A DNA stretch of 64,000 nucleotides from Cryptomeria japonica (lineage: Eukaryota > Streptophyta > Pinopsida > Cupressales > Cupressaceae). The notes beneath the pieces were generated by a model, which did no database searches, was not told the DNA's origin, and worked only from the letters and a program-made list of their open reading frames with translations. The DNA lies in NCBI RefSeq assembly GCF_030272615.1, contig NC_081412.1, positions 698,348,656 through 698,412,655 on the forward strand, given 5' to 3'. Made by a program: the position numbers and the translations under genes. Below are positions 43,921-54,750 of the stretch, piece after piece; positions within the stretch are counted from its first letter, which is position 1; every line of letters begins with the position of its first letter.

Positions 43921-45456
43921 TGATACTTCTGATACTTAATGTAAGTACAAATCCAATAGTCAAAAAGATGAGAGGGGGGGGGGGTGAATCATACAAACTT
44001 AATCTTCCATAAAAACATCAGATTCAACCTCGGTAACATATGCTTCAGTAATATAACCAAAACTTTTAAACATGCAAACTCAAAAGAATATAAACATCAT
44101 AAACCTTATAACACCAAATTTAACGTGGAAACCCAAATAGGGAAAAACCACTGTGGGATTTCAGACCCACTAAGAAATATACTCTTCTAGAGTATGCTCA
44201 GTTAAAAGCAAATCCTGTTAAATATTACAAACACATTGCTAGATGTGACCCAGTTAAGGGATTTCCCTCAGATCTGTTAGGATCTTCACCTTGTTAGAAG
44301 TGACCTTGTTAAAGGATTTCAAACACTCAATCAGAATGTCACCTTGCTAAAGGGTTTTACAAATAAGACTGTTAAGTCCACTCGGTTAAGAGATTTTCTA
44401 TCACTTTCAAAAAATAACAGTAATAAAAATCTATCTGCAACTTCACATCTAAAATGCTAAAGTAGATTCCTATTTGTTCAATACAATCTAGACATAGAAC
44501 TAATCTTGTCCATCTGTTGGGCTTCTATACTCTGTTATTCAAACAGGTCTTCAATCTTCTGTGCTCGGTAATCACTATGTAGCATCCTTGTGCATACACT
44601 TGCCCACATACATTGTTTATCAACAGTTTCATATTTATAAATAATTAGCTAACCACTTAATCTCCTTGATCAAATTTCCCATGATCAATCATAGCCATCA
44701 GATCTTCAATCTTGTCCAGGTTCAATGCATCTTTCGGTCTGAAAACATTTTACCCCACCTAGGAACTTGCATATATTTCTTGGAACTTGTGCTAGGGTAT
44801 TGTGGTTCACTTTGCGCTGTAGATCTTCATTCTAACTTTCCTTTGCCTTAGATTCATTAACAAACTTCATCCACAGCTCACCAATCATTTAATCAGTTCT
44901 AGCTCATCAACTTCCTTCATTAAATAACGCACGTAAACATTTAATGCATTCTATTAGAGCACGGTTACAACTCAGTAACAACTCAATTATAACTCAGTGA
45001 ATACTAAACTTCACTCGTTAGACATTCCACCTTCATTAACTGATAGCGATAACCTTAGTGTTTACCGACTAGGTTCCTTGCTTGGTAACAAAGTATAGTA
45101 TTAATCTTTACAATTTACAACACATGTATGATGTTAAAACAATCTAAGCATCATGATCTCATCATTGTCTGACTCGGTAATAGTTGCCTATTGAATACCT
45201 TATTCATCCCCTTATTCATCATAATCTTTCCTGTCTTTTATCGACATCTTTATACTCTTTAAATCATACTTCTCAAGATATGGCAACATCATATTGAATT
45301 AGAAAATCAATTTCTTGACATCAATGACAAAATAATAATATCAAGACACTAAACATCCTTAATCAGTTATATCCATAATCATCAACAACCTTCTCAATAT
45401 CCTTATTGAAATGCCAACAATCTTTCATTGTCTGTTATAATGCTATATTGCCAACA
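43921..45456 (-). repeat. 5' LTR of copia D
   Basis: On the minus strand it begins TGTTGGCAATATAGC at 45456 and ends at 43921, 1,536 bp. TATA-like TTTATAAATA lies near 44630-44642, with the conserved LTR module near 44110-44160. The Sirevirus C-tract appears as plus-strand GGGGGGGGGG near 43975. Confidence 0.92.
44630..44642 (-). promoter_or_regulatory. TATA box of copia D 5' LTR
   Basis: Minus strand ATTTATAAATATG, about 820 bp into the LTR. The 3' LTR has the same word near 30572. Confidence 0.45.
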
Positions 45457-45461
45457 AGATG
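45457..45461. repeat. TSD of copia D (right)
   Basis: AGATG, identical to 29849-29853. Confidence 0.85.
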
Positions 45462-46060
45462 TTCCTCCTACACCTACAAGATGGAGGAAAAGGTGGAAGG
45501 AGAAGCCAAGTGTCATTCATCACACCTTGACTGAGAAGAAGACTTGAGACAATATAGGGTAGTTGGAGACTATTTAGGGATAAGAGGACAAGTGGACTCA
45601 ACTCCCTCCAAATATGTAGGAAAGTTGGAGAGAATATAGGGAGGTTGAGGAATGTGTGTACGTACAATTTATTTGAAGAACAAGTTTGGAAGCTAAAGAT
45701 AATGATGCATATTAATATTAAAAATATTAATATCTTAGCCACATGATTGATGAGTTGGCAAAGAAGAAGTGATGTGGAGATGAGAGTGAGTTGGAAAAGG
45801 AAGATTAAATAATTAAGAAATTATTTAATTGATGAGACTATAGGATAGTGGATAGACGTATAATTAAATATAAGATATTTAATTAATTGATTAGAAAAAA
45901 GGATAAATGAATGAATTAATAAAATGTTTTAATTAATAGAAGACTATGAAATGAATTAAATAAATTAATCTTTTCAAATTAACTATTTAATAGAAGAATA
46001 ATTATTAAATAAACATAAAATATTTATTTAATTGTTCATAGCCAATTTTATGTGTATATA
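45457..46060 (-). repeat. proximal part of gypsy LTR B
   Basis: On the minus strand it starts near 46060 with TATATACACATAAAATTGGC, aligning with TGTAGACACCTAAAATTGTC of LTR A. It carries the same AT blocks (ATTAATTAAA, TTTATTTAATTG). It is interrupted at 45457 by copia D and resumes at 29853. The TG start appears mutated. Confidence 0.6.
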
Positions 46061-47168
46061 TTTTTCCCCTATTTGAAATGATGTTGAGACAACATTGTTT
46101 CAAAGATTAAATCAAGTCTCGATAATGCGCTCGACGAAGATGAAAATCCCGATTGTGTGCCCCCTCAGGAGATTGATCGTGAAATTGTTGAAAATTTTTG
46201 ATTGAGCAATTAATCTCACGATAATTGATTGAAATTTCTGCAACTTTGGTTGATGAAAATGTGCACTCTTTGATTACTTTAATATTCTGCTTGATTTTCA
46301 CTAGTTGATAGAGTTTGATTGACCTCATGATCGATGAGGATCAATGATATAAACTCAATGCTTTGATGATCTGATAGGATAGAGTTTGATAGACTTCATG
46401 ATTGATGAACGTCAATAATGTAAACTCAAGATTGGATAGAATTGATGTTTAACCTCATGATGAATGAACGTCACTAATATGTGGTCAAAGAGATTGATAG
46501 AAATCTCAAGTGAGTAGATAGGATAGCTGGTTGATTGATCAAAGCGATTGATTGGATCAAGAACTGACATTTTGTTGATATCATGTTGCAAGAGGATCTA
46601 GATGTATTGCTTCATCTTGGGGAGAGCAGGAGCAAGAGAAGGATCATCTGGTGGGTCTTCTCATCCACCTCCACCAAGATAGAAAGATTCGGGTGGTAGT
46701 GGCATTGGACACCCTTGATTTATATCTTTGGAGACTTGATTTGTATCATGGGACATTGTATTTTATTGATTATTTATTTGATATCATTGTATACTTGGAC
46801 TGTTTATTGTTTATGATGATATGCAGATATGGACTCTATATGATGCTTATGATTCATGATTTATTATGCATTCTACTATGATGATGATTACCTATATTTT
46901 CTATATTCATTGATTTCATGGATGATACTTTTCTGATCTACATGCAGTGATTACATGGATGATGTTATGAAGATGTAAATGCAGTGATGATACGATGATG
47001 ATCTTTACTTTCCGTTTCTGTTTTATTATGTTCTATATGCCTTGATGATATGATGATAATTTATATGATGATAGTGATGTTTACATGATCTATATGATGA
47101 TGAAAATGATTTAAAAATGTAATGATCTATATGGAAAAATGCTTACAATGATGACATATGCAAATGGA
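46061..47168 (-). mobile_element. internal 3' remnant of gypsy element B
   Basis: A degenerate PPT (minus TTTCAAATAGGGGAAAAA, 46061-46080) precedes LTR B. Upstream, the sequence has the same kind of content as the PPT-proximal part of element A (GCCCCCTC ... GAGATTGAT). The ATGATG-rich part (46640-47160) resembles 56640-57000 next to the PMD frame. No coding domain remains. It stops where LTR A ends. Confidence 0.45.
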
Positions 47169-47718
47169 TGTTGTGTATGGCGAAAAGTGGATAATGGAAA
47201 CAATAATATTGAAAGACTAAAATAGATTCAACCACAAAACCCTAGCTTAACAACAACAAAGATCCACCTTAACATATGAAGATTACCTAAGACAATGCAA
47301 ATCAACAAAATCACAAAGATTATACCATCACATGTCCACTAGGGTTTGAATGTCCATTCTTCCTATCTCAATTGATCTTGCTTGATATGGTTGCTCTCAG
47401 ATTTTATGTGTGCACAAGAGCTCAACAAAGAACAAAAATGTGGTTGATAGCTTGATTACAAAAAGGCTTGATTGCATAAGATCGATTAGATGATTAGAAC
47501 GCTCAAGGGGGTTGATAATGAAAGAAGCATCCTCTTATATAGAAGACACTGTAATAAATGGAGAGATAAGATTAAAGTGTAGGTAGAAGAAATAATAAAA
47601 TGATGACAGGGTAGGTAGTGTAGGAATTAAGAGATGAATGACATGTGTCATGGGTAGAAAAGGCTAATGAATTAATTAAATAGATAAATATTTATTTAAT
47701 TAATAGAAGAAGTGGAAT
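47169..47718 (-). repeat. LTR A, part beyond the LINE
   Basis: On the minus strand this continues LTR A after the LINE: AT blocks, a TATA box TTCTATATAAGAGG (47531-47545), and a tail ending CCATACACAACA at about 47169. The end is a proposal from the terminal CA and loss of similarity. Confidence 0.55.
47708..47718. repeat. TSD of the LINE (left)
   Basis: AGAAGTGGAAT, matching 53219-53229 (AGAAGTGGGAT) at 10 of 11 bases. Confidence 0.75.
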
Positions 47719-47721
47719 GTC

Positions 47722-48420
47722 AGGGGCTGCAATGCCCCTGACAAGAGATGTCTGATCAAAAGAGGTTTTGATCAGGCTAAGTCGGAAGTTATTTGCATTC
47801 AGGAAAAAAAGTTGGGTTGTGATGCTACTGCTTGTAGTTTTGGGGTAAGGCAAAGGTGGTTTGGATCTTTTGTGGATTCAGAAGGAAATAAAGTGGGCTT
47901 GGAATTTTGTGGAATCCATTGGCTATTCAAGTGGATGTTGTTTCATGCTCCAAACATTGGCAGATGGTAAAGGTGAACTCGAAGACCATTAATTTTTCTT
48001 GTTTTCTTTTTAATGTCTATGGGCCGACTTTGGCTGTGGATAAGTGTAGATTATGGGAGGATATTTCTAAGTGTTTGGAGGAAGTGAGGCTATCTTTAGC
48101 TATTGTTTCTAGGGACTTCAATGCCACCCTTTATTTCTCGGATAAACATGAAGGGGTGAGGAGGTTGGGCAGGTCGCAATCGGACTTTCAGTCTTTTGTT
48201 AATGGTAATGCTCTGTTTGAAGTGGCAGCTAAAGGAGGGAATTTTACATGGACTAAAAAATGAAGGGGCTTCTCCAATATTGTGGAGAAACTAGATAGAT
48301 TTTTCCTGGTAGGGGAGTGGAATTCAGCCCCTTTGGTCTTCGAGGCTGAGGTATTAGCTATTTCAGGATCAGATCATTTCCCAGTCTCTTTGGTTGTGTA
48401 GAAAGATGAAATACCAATTC
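47722..48420 (+). pseudogene. LINE ORF2 endonuclease domain
   Basis: This is an apurinic-type endonuclease that would nick target DNA. The first codons read RGCNAPDKRCLIKRGFD, then VICIQEKKL with the catalytic Glu. After a frameshift near 47900 it continues with INFSCFLFNVYGP, SRDFNATL (normally GDFN), GNFTWTKK and SGSDHFPVSL with the terminal SDH motif. Stops at 48261 and 48399 interrupt it. The catalytic Asn of the first motif lies outside the truncated copy. Confidence 0.85.
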
Positions 48421-50400
48421 GGTGTCCTTTCAAGGTGGAAAAGCTGTGGATAAGAGAACCGGGTTTTAGAGATTGCATTGCTGGGTGGTGGAAGGAGGCC
48501 CCAGTGGTGGAAGGTTGCTTGGCCTTTCAGTTTTTCAAGAAGCTTAGCTTTGTGAAACATAAGTTAAAATCATGGAATAGGGAGGTGTTTGGCAATATCT
48601 TCGATGAAAAGATAAGGCTAGAAGGAGATTTGGGGGCTTTGAATGTGAAGGTCTTGGTAGAAGGGGTGGATGAAGTGGACTTCCTCATGGAGAAATATTT
48701 GCTTAGGAAATATGGAGAAGTTTTGTAGAAGGAGGAGATTTATTGGAAACCGAAGTCGCGAGAAAACTGGCTTAAAGAAGGTGATAGAAACACGAAATTC
48801 TTCCACAGTTCAGTGAAAGCAAGGTGAAGTCTTAATAGAATTATCTCCCTACGACTTGCAGATGGTACGATCTCGGATGATTCAGATCACATATGCAAAG
48901 AGGCTGTTGCCTTTTTTAAAAATCCGTGGAGGAGAAGTGGAGTAGCTCAGTCGGGCTTGCAGGTTGAGCTTCTGGAGTTAATCCCTCCCTTAGTCTCGAG
49001 GGAAGATAATATCATGCTTTAGGAACTAGTTTCGTTGAAGGAAGTCAAATCTGCTATTTTTGGGGTAGGAGGGGAGAAAGCACCAGGACTAGATGGGTTC
49101 CAGGCGTTCTTTTTTCAGTTTTTTTGGGATGTGCTTGGTGAGGATTTGTTAGTTGTGGTTGAAGAGTTAAGGTTCAGAGACTTTGTCTTGAAGGAATTCG
49201 ATTTCACTTTGGTGGCATTGATCCCAAAGAAGGCCAAGTCGGAAGGGATGGAGGAGTTCCATCCTATTTCATTGTGTAACACCATCTACAAGATCATCAC
49301 AAAAGTTGCTGCTAATAGACTAAAGTTAATTTTAGGTAAGTTGATCTCTTGTGAACAGAGTGGTTTTACTCCTGGAAGGAACATTGTGGATGGGGTGATT
49401 GTGGCCCATGAGGTAATCCACATGGAAATGAAGGGCAGACAGAGAAGAATGATCCTGAAGCTTGACATTCGAAAAGCCTACGATAGAGTGGATAGGTCAT
49501 TCTTGGTGACTATGCTTGTAAGGTTTGGGTTTGGTAAGTCTTGGATTAAGTGGATTTCTAGTATGATTATGCAATTCTCAGCTTCGGTTTTAGTTAATGG
49601 TCCAGCCCTCAAGGTTTCTTTTCAACATCTTGGGGTATTTGGCAAGAGGATCCAATATCCCCCTTTCTATTTATTTTGTTGGCTGACGTTCTTGGAAGGT
49701 CGATTGCTCACAAGAGAACTCAAGGGATATGGAAGGGCATTGGGATTGCTCGAGGGGTGGACTCCACAACTCATTCTCAGTTTGCTGATGACACCTATCT
49801 TTTCGGTGTAGCTTCTATGCACAAGGCTTTGGTTATGAAGAAAGTATTGAATAGATTTAGTTGGGCCACTGGTCAAGAAATTAATTGGCTCAAATTAGAG
49901 ATATTTTTCTTCCACACGAAATGTTGGTCCCAGAGAGCTATTGCTAGATTGTTTGGGATTAAGATTGGACAACTACATGGTAAGTTTCTTGGTATGCCGC
50001 TCTTTTCTGGAGCAGGTAAGTCAGACATCTGGAAAGGGTTGCTAGATGGTTGCAAAACAAAGATGGAGGGATGGAAGAGCAAGTGGCTTTCCTTGGCTGG
50101 TCATCTTCTAATGCTGAAGTCAGTTGTCTCGGCTATGCCGATTTTCCCTATGGCCTGTTTTAAACTTCCAGGTTTGATCATTAAGAATATGTAGTAGAAG
50201 ATGAGAAAGTTTTTGTGGAATGGAAATCAGGAACATGACAAAATTCCACTTATGGCTTGGGACAGAGTGTGTAAACCCAAAGGAGTTGGAGGGGTGGGGC
50301 TCCGTGATTGGAGACTTATTAATGAGGCCATGGGGGCTAAGTTGGTGTGGCAAATGTACAGTAAACCGGAGTAGAGGTGGGTCAAAATTTTACAAGCTAA
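48421..50400 (+). pseudogene. LINE ORF2 reverse transcriptase
   Basis: A linker with KHKLKSWNREVFGNI and [13 protein letters not shown] leads to RT: EVKSAIFGVGGEKAPGLDGF, FHPISLCNTIYKIITKVAAN, QSGFTPGRNIVDGV, LDIRKAYDRVDR, then after a phase change near 49630 FLFILLADVLG-like residues, and HSQFADDTYLFG with the catalytic FADD at about 49781-49792. Stops at 48726, 48824 and 49019 and several shifts break it. Downstream are GKFLGMPLFSG and LAGHLLMLKSVVSAMPIF, the usual LINE thumb motifs. Confidence 0.9.
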
Positions 50401-51095
50401 ATATTTGGATAGTAGGGAAAAGGAAAGGATTCTAATGGTTGAAAACCCCTCGAGAGGGTCTACTTTGTGGAACTTTTTGGTGAGTTGTAGGAGCCTGATC
50501 ACAAATCATATATCTTGGCGTATTGGCGATGGGCGTAAGGTGAGCTTTTGGTAGGATTCCTGGGATGGACATCCATCTCTGGAGTCTCAAGCCCCCCAAT
50601 AAATCATTTTAAAGACTGGTCAGGTTTGGGGCTCAAAGGTGAGCGATTTTTTGTCGCAAGATATGCCCTTTTTGGGTTAGCGTTGGAATTGGAAAGACCC
50701 TTGGGAGCTAAATTTGGGGGTGGAGGAGGAAAGATATTTGAGAAAGATCCTGGAAAACCAAGAAGTTTTGTTTTTGACGGAGGAGGAGGAAATAGTTTGG
50801 TGTGGTGCCAAGAGTGGCAACTACTCTGTGAAAGTGGGGGTCTCTCTTTTGGAGAGTGAAGGTAGGATGAAGGAATGGGAAACTAAGGTGTGCTGGAATA
50901 ATGTTTGTCCACCGAAAGCGGGGGCTTTTTTCTGGCTTGTTGGAAATAGGTGGATTCTTTCTGGAGATCGCCTGAGGAAAATGGGGTTTGCTGGTCCATT
51001 CCACTATGTGCTCTATGAAAAGGCGGAGGAAGATGTGGACCACCTCCCGCTCAATTGTGAGTTTTCCCAAGAAGCATGGCTTTTTGGATTTTAGA
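50401..51095 (+). pseudogene. LINE zinc-binding (zf-RVT) region
   Basis: The region from about 50860 to 51090 reads CWNNVCPPKAGAFFWLVGN and then EEDVDHLPLNCEFSQEAW, the reverse-transcriptase zinc-binding domain of plant LINEs. One usual Cys of the CxxC pair reads Tyr (YVLYEKAEEDVDHL). The stretch before it (50401-50860) is in broken phases. Confidence 0.75.
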
Positions 51096-51459
51096 GATTG
51101 AATTGGAAGGGCCCCATGGTAGGGAACTTGAGTGATTGGTTGGATTCTTGGCCACTATTGGGTAAGCCTTCTATCTTTGTCGCCATATGGAAGATTCTGC
51201 CCTCTACCGTTTTGTGGGAACTTTGGAAGGAACGAAATCGTAGAGTGTTTGAAGGAAAATCAGAAAATAGGCAGCACTTTTTGATTAGATTGGAGAGGGC
51301 CATTTCAAAACTGGTTTCTAATGCTGCCTCTCATGTGAACTTAGCAAAGGTCCCTTTCACTCAGTTTGATGCTGGTTTTTTGTTGAGCTGGCCTTTGGTT
51401 AAGTTCAGGCCTGTTAATGGGCATCTAAGGGCTAATCTTCGGAGTTAGGCCTAATCAAT

Positions 51460-51985
51460 CCTTGAGTGGACTCCACCAGAAAAGGGGTGGATTAAGATTA
51501 ATTTTGATGGTGCATCGAGGGGCAACCTGGGGGTTTCTAGTGTTGGGGTGATTGCTCGAGATGATTGGGGCAACACTCTGGCCATTGGTGCTAAAAGATT
51601 GGTGGATGGGTTGAACAATGTTGCTGAATGTCAAGCAATGTTAGAAGCTATCATAATGGCGGGGAAACTGGGAGTGAAGAAACTCCATTTGGAAGGATAC
51701 TCTCAGGTTGTGGTGAACAGGATAGCTCAAGGCCGAATGGAGGCATGGCACTTAGACAAGTAGGTTTGAAGAATGCAACTTTTGTTGGGCGGTTTTGAAG
51801 ATTTTAAGGTGACTCATGTACTCCAGGAACCAAACTTGGAAGCTGAAAAACTTTCAAATGTGGGAGTGAATGGCTCCTTGGAAAATAATTATAGTTTGTT
51901 CGAGGACTTTAGAAATCTTAGTCCTCTCGATTTTGAACTTGGTAAGATGGCTTATCATAGAAAAGTGAACCTGAGCTCATTTTGA
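51460..51985 (+). pseudogene. LINE C-terminal RNase H
   Basis: It begins WIKINFDGASRGNLG with the first Asp, then NNVAECQAMLEAI with Glu. The third catalytic position reads LEGYSQVVV, where LEGDSQ is expected. The last reads NLEAEKLSN in place of the usual N-x-x-AD-x-LAN. Two of four catalytic residues therefore seem changed. A TAG at about 51761 also breaks it. It would remove RNA from hybrids during retroposition. Confidence 0.8.
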
Positions 51986-53219
51986 AGTGACCTTTTGAAG
52001 CCATGGTTCTGTGGGAATTAAAGATCCTCGTAGAGTGTGATCTATGATGTTTTTGCAAGTGGCCTTGCGGTGATGGATGATGATGGAGGTGATCGGTGTG
52101 AGTGACTGGCGAGGATGCTTAGTTTTCTATGAAGCGTGTGGAGTAATCATGATATGTGATGGTGGTGCCTTTAAAAAGCTTTGGTGTTTCATTTCCTGGC
52201 ATTTTGTGGTGGCTGCTTGGTGGTAGGCGGTGTGTTCAGGTTTCTTTTGTGCAGTAGCGAGAAAGGATAGAAGCAAATTTTTTATTGTTTTCAGATGGGC
52301 AATTGCCTGCATTTCGTGGGCTAATCTCGACGATTAGGCTGACGAATGTCTTTAGAGTGGATGGTGAAGACTTCTGGGGGGGCTGTGAGGTTGCTATTTG
52401 GAGAAGAATTCCTAACTCTAGATTGGCGGCCGAGGACAAACCTTGACATTTCATCACTTTTTGCTGCTTTGGCCTTGTAGGTGGGAAAGTCGGTGGAGGA
52501 AGTACAATGCATTTCTTTCCTGGTGTTGAGACCCAAATGGGAGGGTGGCTTGCAGGAAGTGGTGGCCCGTGCTATCATTGGTGAGGGGTTGAAGTTGGTG
52601 GAAGGCCCGCAGAGGAGGATTGGGGTGGATGTGGGGGCACTGCAGCCCTTTGTCATCTGGTCGGCTTCTCGACTGGTTGCACTGTAGGTGGAAAATGCAA
52701 GGATAGGTTGGGGCTAGATTGTGGAGTTTGTGTGCAAACTGGGGCCGACTGAATGAGTGAAGATTCATGGCAAGGTGACCCCCATTTGGTCTGAGGCCCC
52801 TCTGGATGCAGATGGGAGGCCTTTGGTTCATCACCAGATTCCAAAGAAATAGGTGAAGGTGGTGGAGCATGAGTCTCTGTGTGGTAGCAGGCTAGGAATG
52901 GTGCCAGGTGGAGGGAGCGTGTCGCAGGAGGCAGGACCTAGCAGGGGTATCCCCAATTTTTCAAGAGAAGAGGCATTGGGGTGGTTTAGTTGATAGGTTC
53001 TATGGGACGTTAGGGGCCTCTTTGGTGTGTTTTCTTTTTGTGTCTGTAAGTGGCCTTTTTGTGGCTGTTGGCCATGGTGGGACGGTGTCTTGTCGGGTTC
53101 CTTATTGTAATAGGGGCGTGACCCCATAGTTTGGCAGAATGTCTATCTGCTCTTCGGATGTAAAACTTTTCTATTTTAAGCAATATTTATTAAACTGTTA
53201 TCGATCAAAAAAAAAAAAA
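51986..53219 (+). other. LINE 3' untranslated region and poly-A tail
   Basis: G/T-rich non-coding sequence of about 1.2 kb ends in TTTTAAGCAATATTTATTAA and an A13 tail (53207-53219). Open stretches on the minus strand in 52450-53130 have no family signature and look like chance. Confidence 0.65.
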
Positions 53220-53229
53220 GAAGTGGGAT
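53219..53229. repeat. TSD of the LINE (right)
   Basis: AGAAGTGGGAT directly after the A-tail, matching 47708-47718 at 10 of 11 bases. Confidence 0.75.
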
Positions 53230-53441
53230 CAATTAAATAAATACAAGTATTTATTTAATTTAGGAAAATGACTATTTAAATTAATAAATGTATTTGTTAA
53301 AATGAGGAAAATGGATAGAAGAGGATAAATAAATAAATAAAATAAATAAGGATTTATTTAATTAATAGAAGAATTAGGCTTAAATAATTAAATAAATTAA
53401 AATATTTATTTAATTAGACATGACAATTTTAGGTGTCTACA
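53220..53441 (-). repeat. LTR A, start
   Basis: Minus strand TGTAGACACCTAAAATTGTC from 53441, then AT blocks of TTTAATTAAATAAATATTT type. It is interrupted by the LINE at 53219 and resumes at 47718. Confidence 0.65.
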
Positions 53442-53457
53442 TTTTGCCCCTCTTTGA
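53442..53457 (-). other. polypurine tract of element A
   Basis: Minus strand TCAAAGAGGGGCAAAA before TGTAGACACC, nearly the same as the PPT of element C (12250-12266). Confidence 0.65.
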
Positions 53458-54750
53458 GACAATGCAACTTGTTGTGTTGTTTCAAAGAAAATAAGATGAA
53501 CTGATACACAGTTGCCCCATGATGGGAATGATATGCCCCCTCGAGAGATTGGATGAAAATGTTTGAAAAGATCACAGACAATCTCTTGATAAGAAAGAAA
53601 GGCTAAAAAGGACTGACAAGATAGGATAGAGTGACAGAGTCATATGATAAAGAAGACTGACTCGGGAGACTAGGGCTAGGGTAGTCTATAAGAGAGACTA
53701 CAAGGGAAAAATTCTTCATTGTCATCCACACACTTGAGAGATCAGAGTGCGGAGAGAGAAAAGAGCAGTCAACAGTCAACAACAATGGCATTGGTGTATA
53801 GATTCAATCGTGTTCGCCGATATCAGAGGCCAACAGATGCATGAGAGCTGACGAGTACCACAAAACCTCCTTGTATTGTGGTGCATTAATTGTTATCATA
53901 AATGCATGTTAGGTAGGTCAATAAATGCATATTAGGTATGTATAAGAAACTTGGCAAGTGGGTCAAAAGACTTGAAGGTGTGTCTGTGTTGGTGCCAGGT
54001 GTGTTTGGGTAGCTTAGGCGTGTCTCTGTTTGAGCTAAACGTGTCTATGGTTCAAAAAGTGTTTGTGACAAATGTGAGTGTGTATGTGAAATGCATAAAT
54101 GTCTGTACAGGGAAGGCATGTATATGCATGATAGAGGCATGTCTGTGTAATCTAGGAACATATGTGAAATGTAGGTATGCTTGTGAAAGATTTAAGCACA
54201 TTTGTGTCTTGAATGCATGTTTATGTCTTCAAGGTCGAATTGACAGTTTTGTGATAAACATATGTTGTCGATCGGATAAGCTGCTGAGAGGATACACTCA
54301 AATAGGTCCTTTAGGGAAGACTAGGATAACAGATAGGGCTAGGATTGACAATTCTATGATGGAACATACATTACCAATCAAGAAACTACTCAAGAAGATA
54401 CACTCAAAGCAAAGGCCCTAGGATAGGATAGAGCGAGGCACTTTTTGTTCAATAGGGAGTACCAAAGAAATTGACAATTTTCTGATAGAACATACGTTGT
54501 GAATTGGATTAGGCTAAAATTGACAATTATGTGATAGAACATATATTGTCAATTGGATAAGATACTCAAGAGGATGCACTCAAGTAGGCTCCCTAAAAGA
54601 TAAGATAAAAGAAGCACTTTGTGATGAATAGAGAGTCCTACTAGGATAGAGTGCCATATGGTAGATATAAGCACTAGGATAAAAAAGCAACACTTTGTGA
54701 TGAACAAGGAATACTACTAGGATTGAAACAGTTGATTTGCTTGGCTGTAG
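53458..54750. other. non-coding region between PPT and PMD frame
   Basis: No coding domain was found. The plus strand from 54230 to 54600 holds three or four diverged copies of a word like AATTGACAATTNTGTGATAG followed by AACATANNTTGTCAATTGGA, with CTCAAGARGATACACTCAA between. Confidence 0.4.

Larger units (their letters stand above)
29854..45456 (-). mobile_element. full-length Sirevirus-like copia element D, split by a chromovirus
   Basis: Two LTRs in the same minus orientation (29854-31405 and 43921-45456) enclose gag, protease, integrase, RT, RNase H, PBS and PPT. The flanks carry the 5-bp duplication AGATG (29849-29853 and 45457-45461), which proves insertion as a unit. Removing chromovirus E (32311-40181) leaves about 7.7 kb. 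Over the first ~300 bp compared by eye, the LTRs differ at about 11 positions (near 4%). The host site is inside gypsy LTR B. Confidence 0.92.
47719..53219 (+). mobile_element. L1-type LINE with RNase H, 5' truncated
   Basis: The order is endonuclease, RT, zinc-binding region, RNase H, 3' UTR, poly-A. It starts inside the conserved N-terminus of the endonuclease (RGCNAPDKRCLIKRGF), so ORF1 and the first residues of ORF2 are missing, as in normal 5' truncation of target-primed insertion. The A-tail (about 53207-53219) is followed by an 11-bp duplication of the target in LTR A. Plant L1 elements with a C-terminal RNase H are known. Confidence 0.9.

Noticed and set aside
50708-51070. 120-codon minus-strand frame
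   Set aside because: Antisense to the LINE zinc-binding region.
52454-53127. Long minus-strand open frames in the LINE 3' region
   Set aside because: GC-richer LINE UTR on the opposite strand, His/Pro-rich composition by chance, no known domain.
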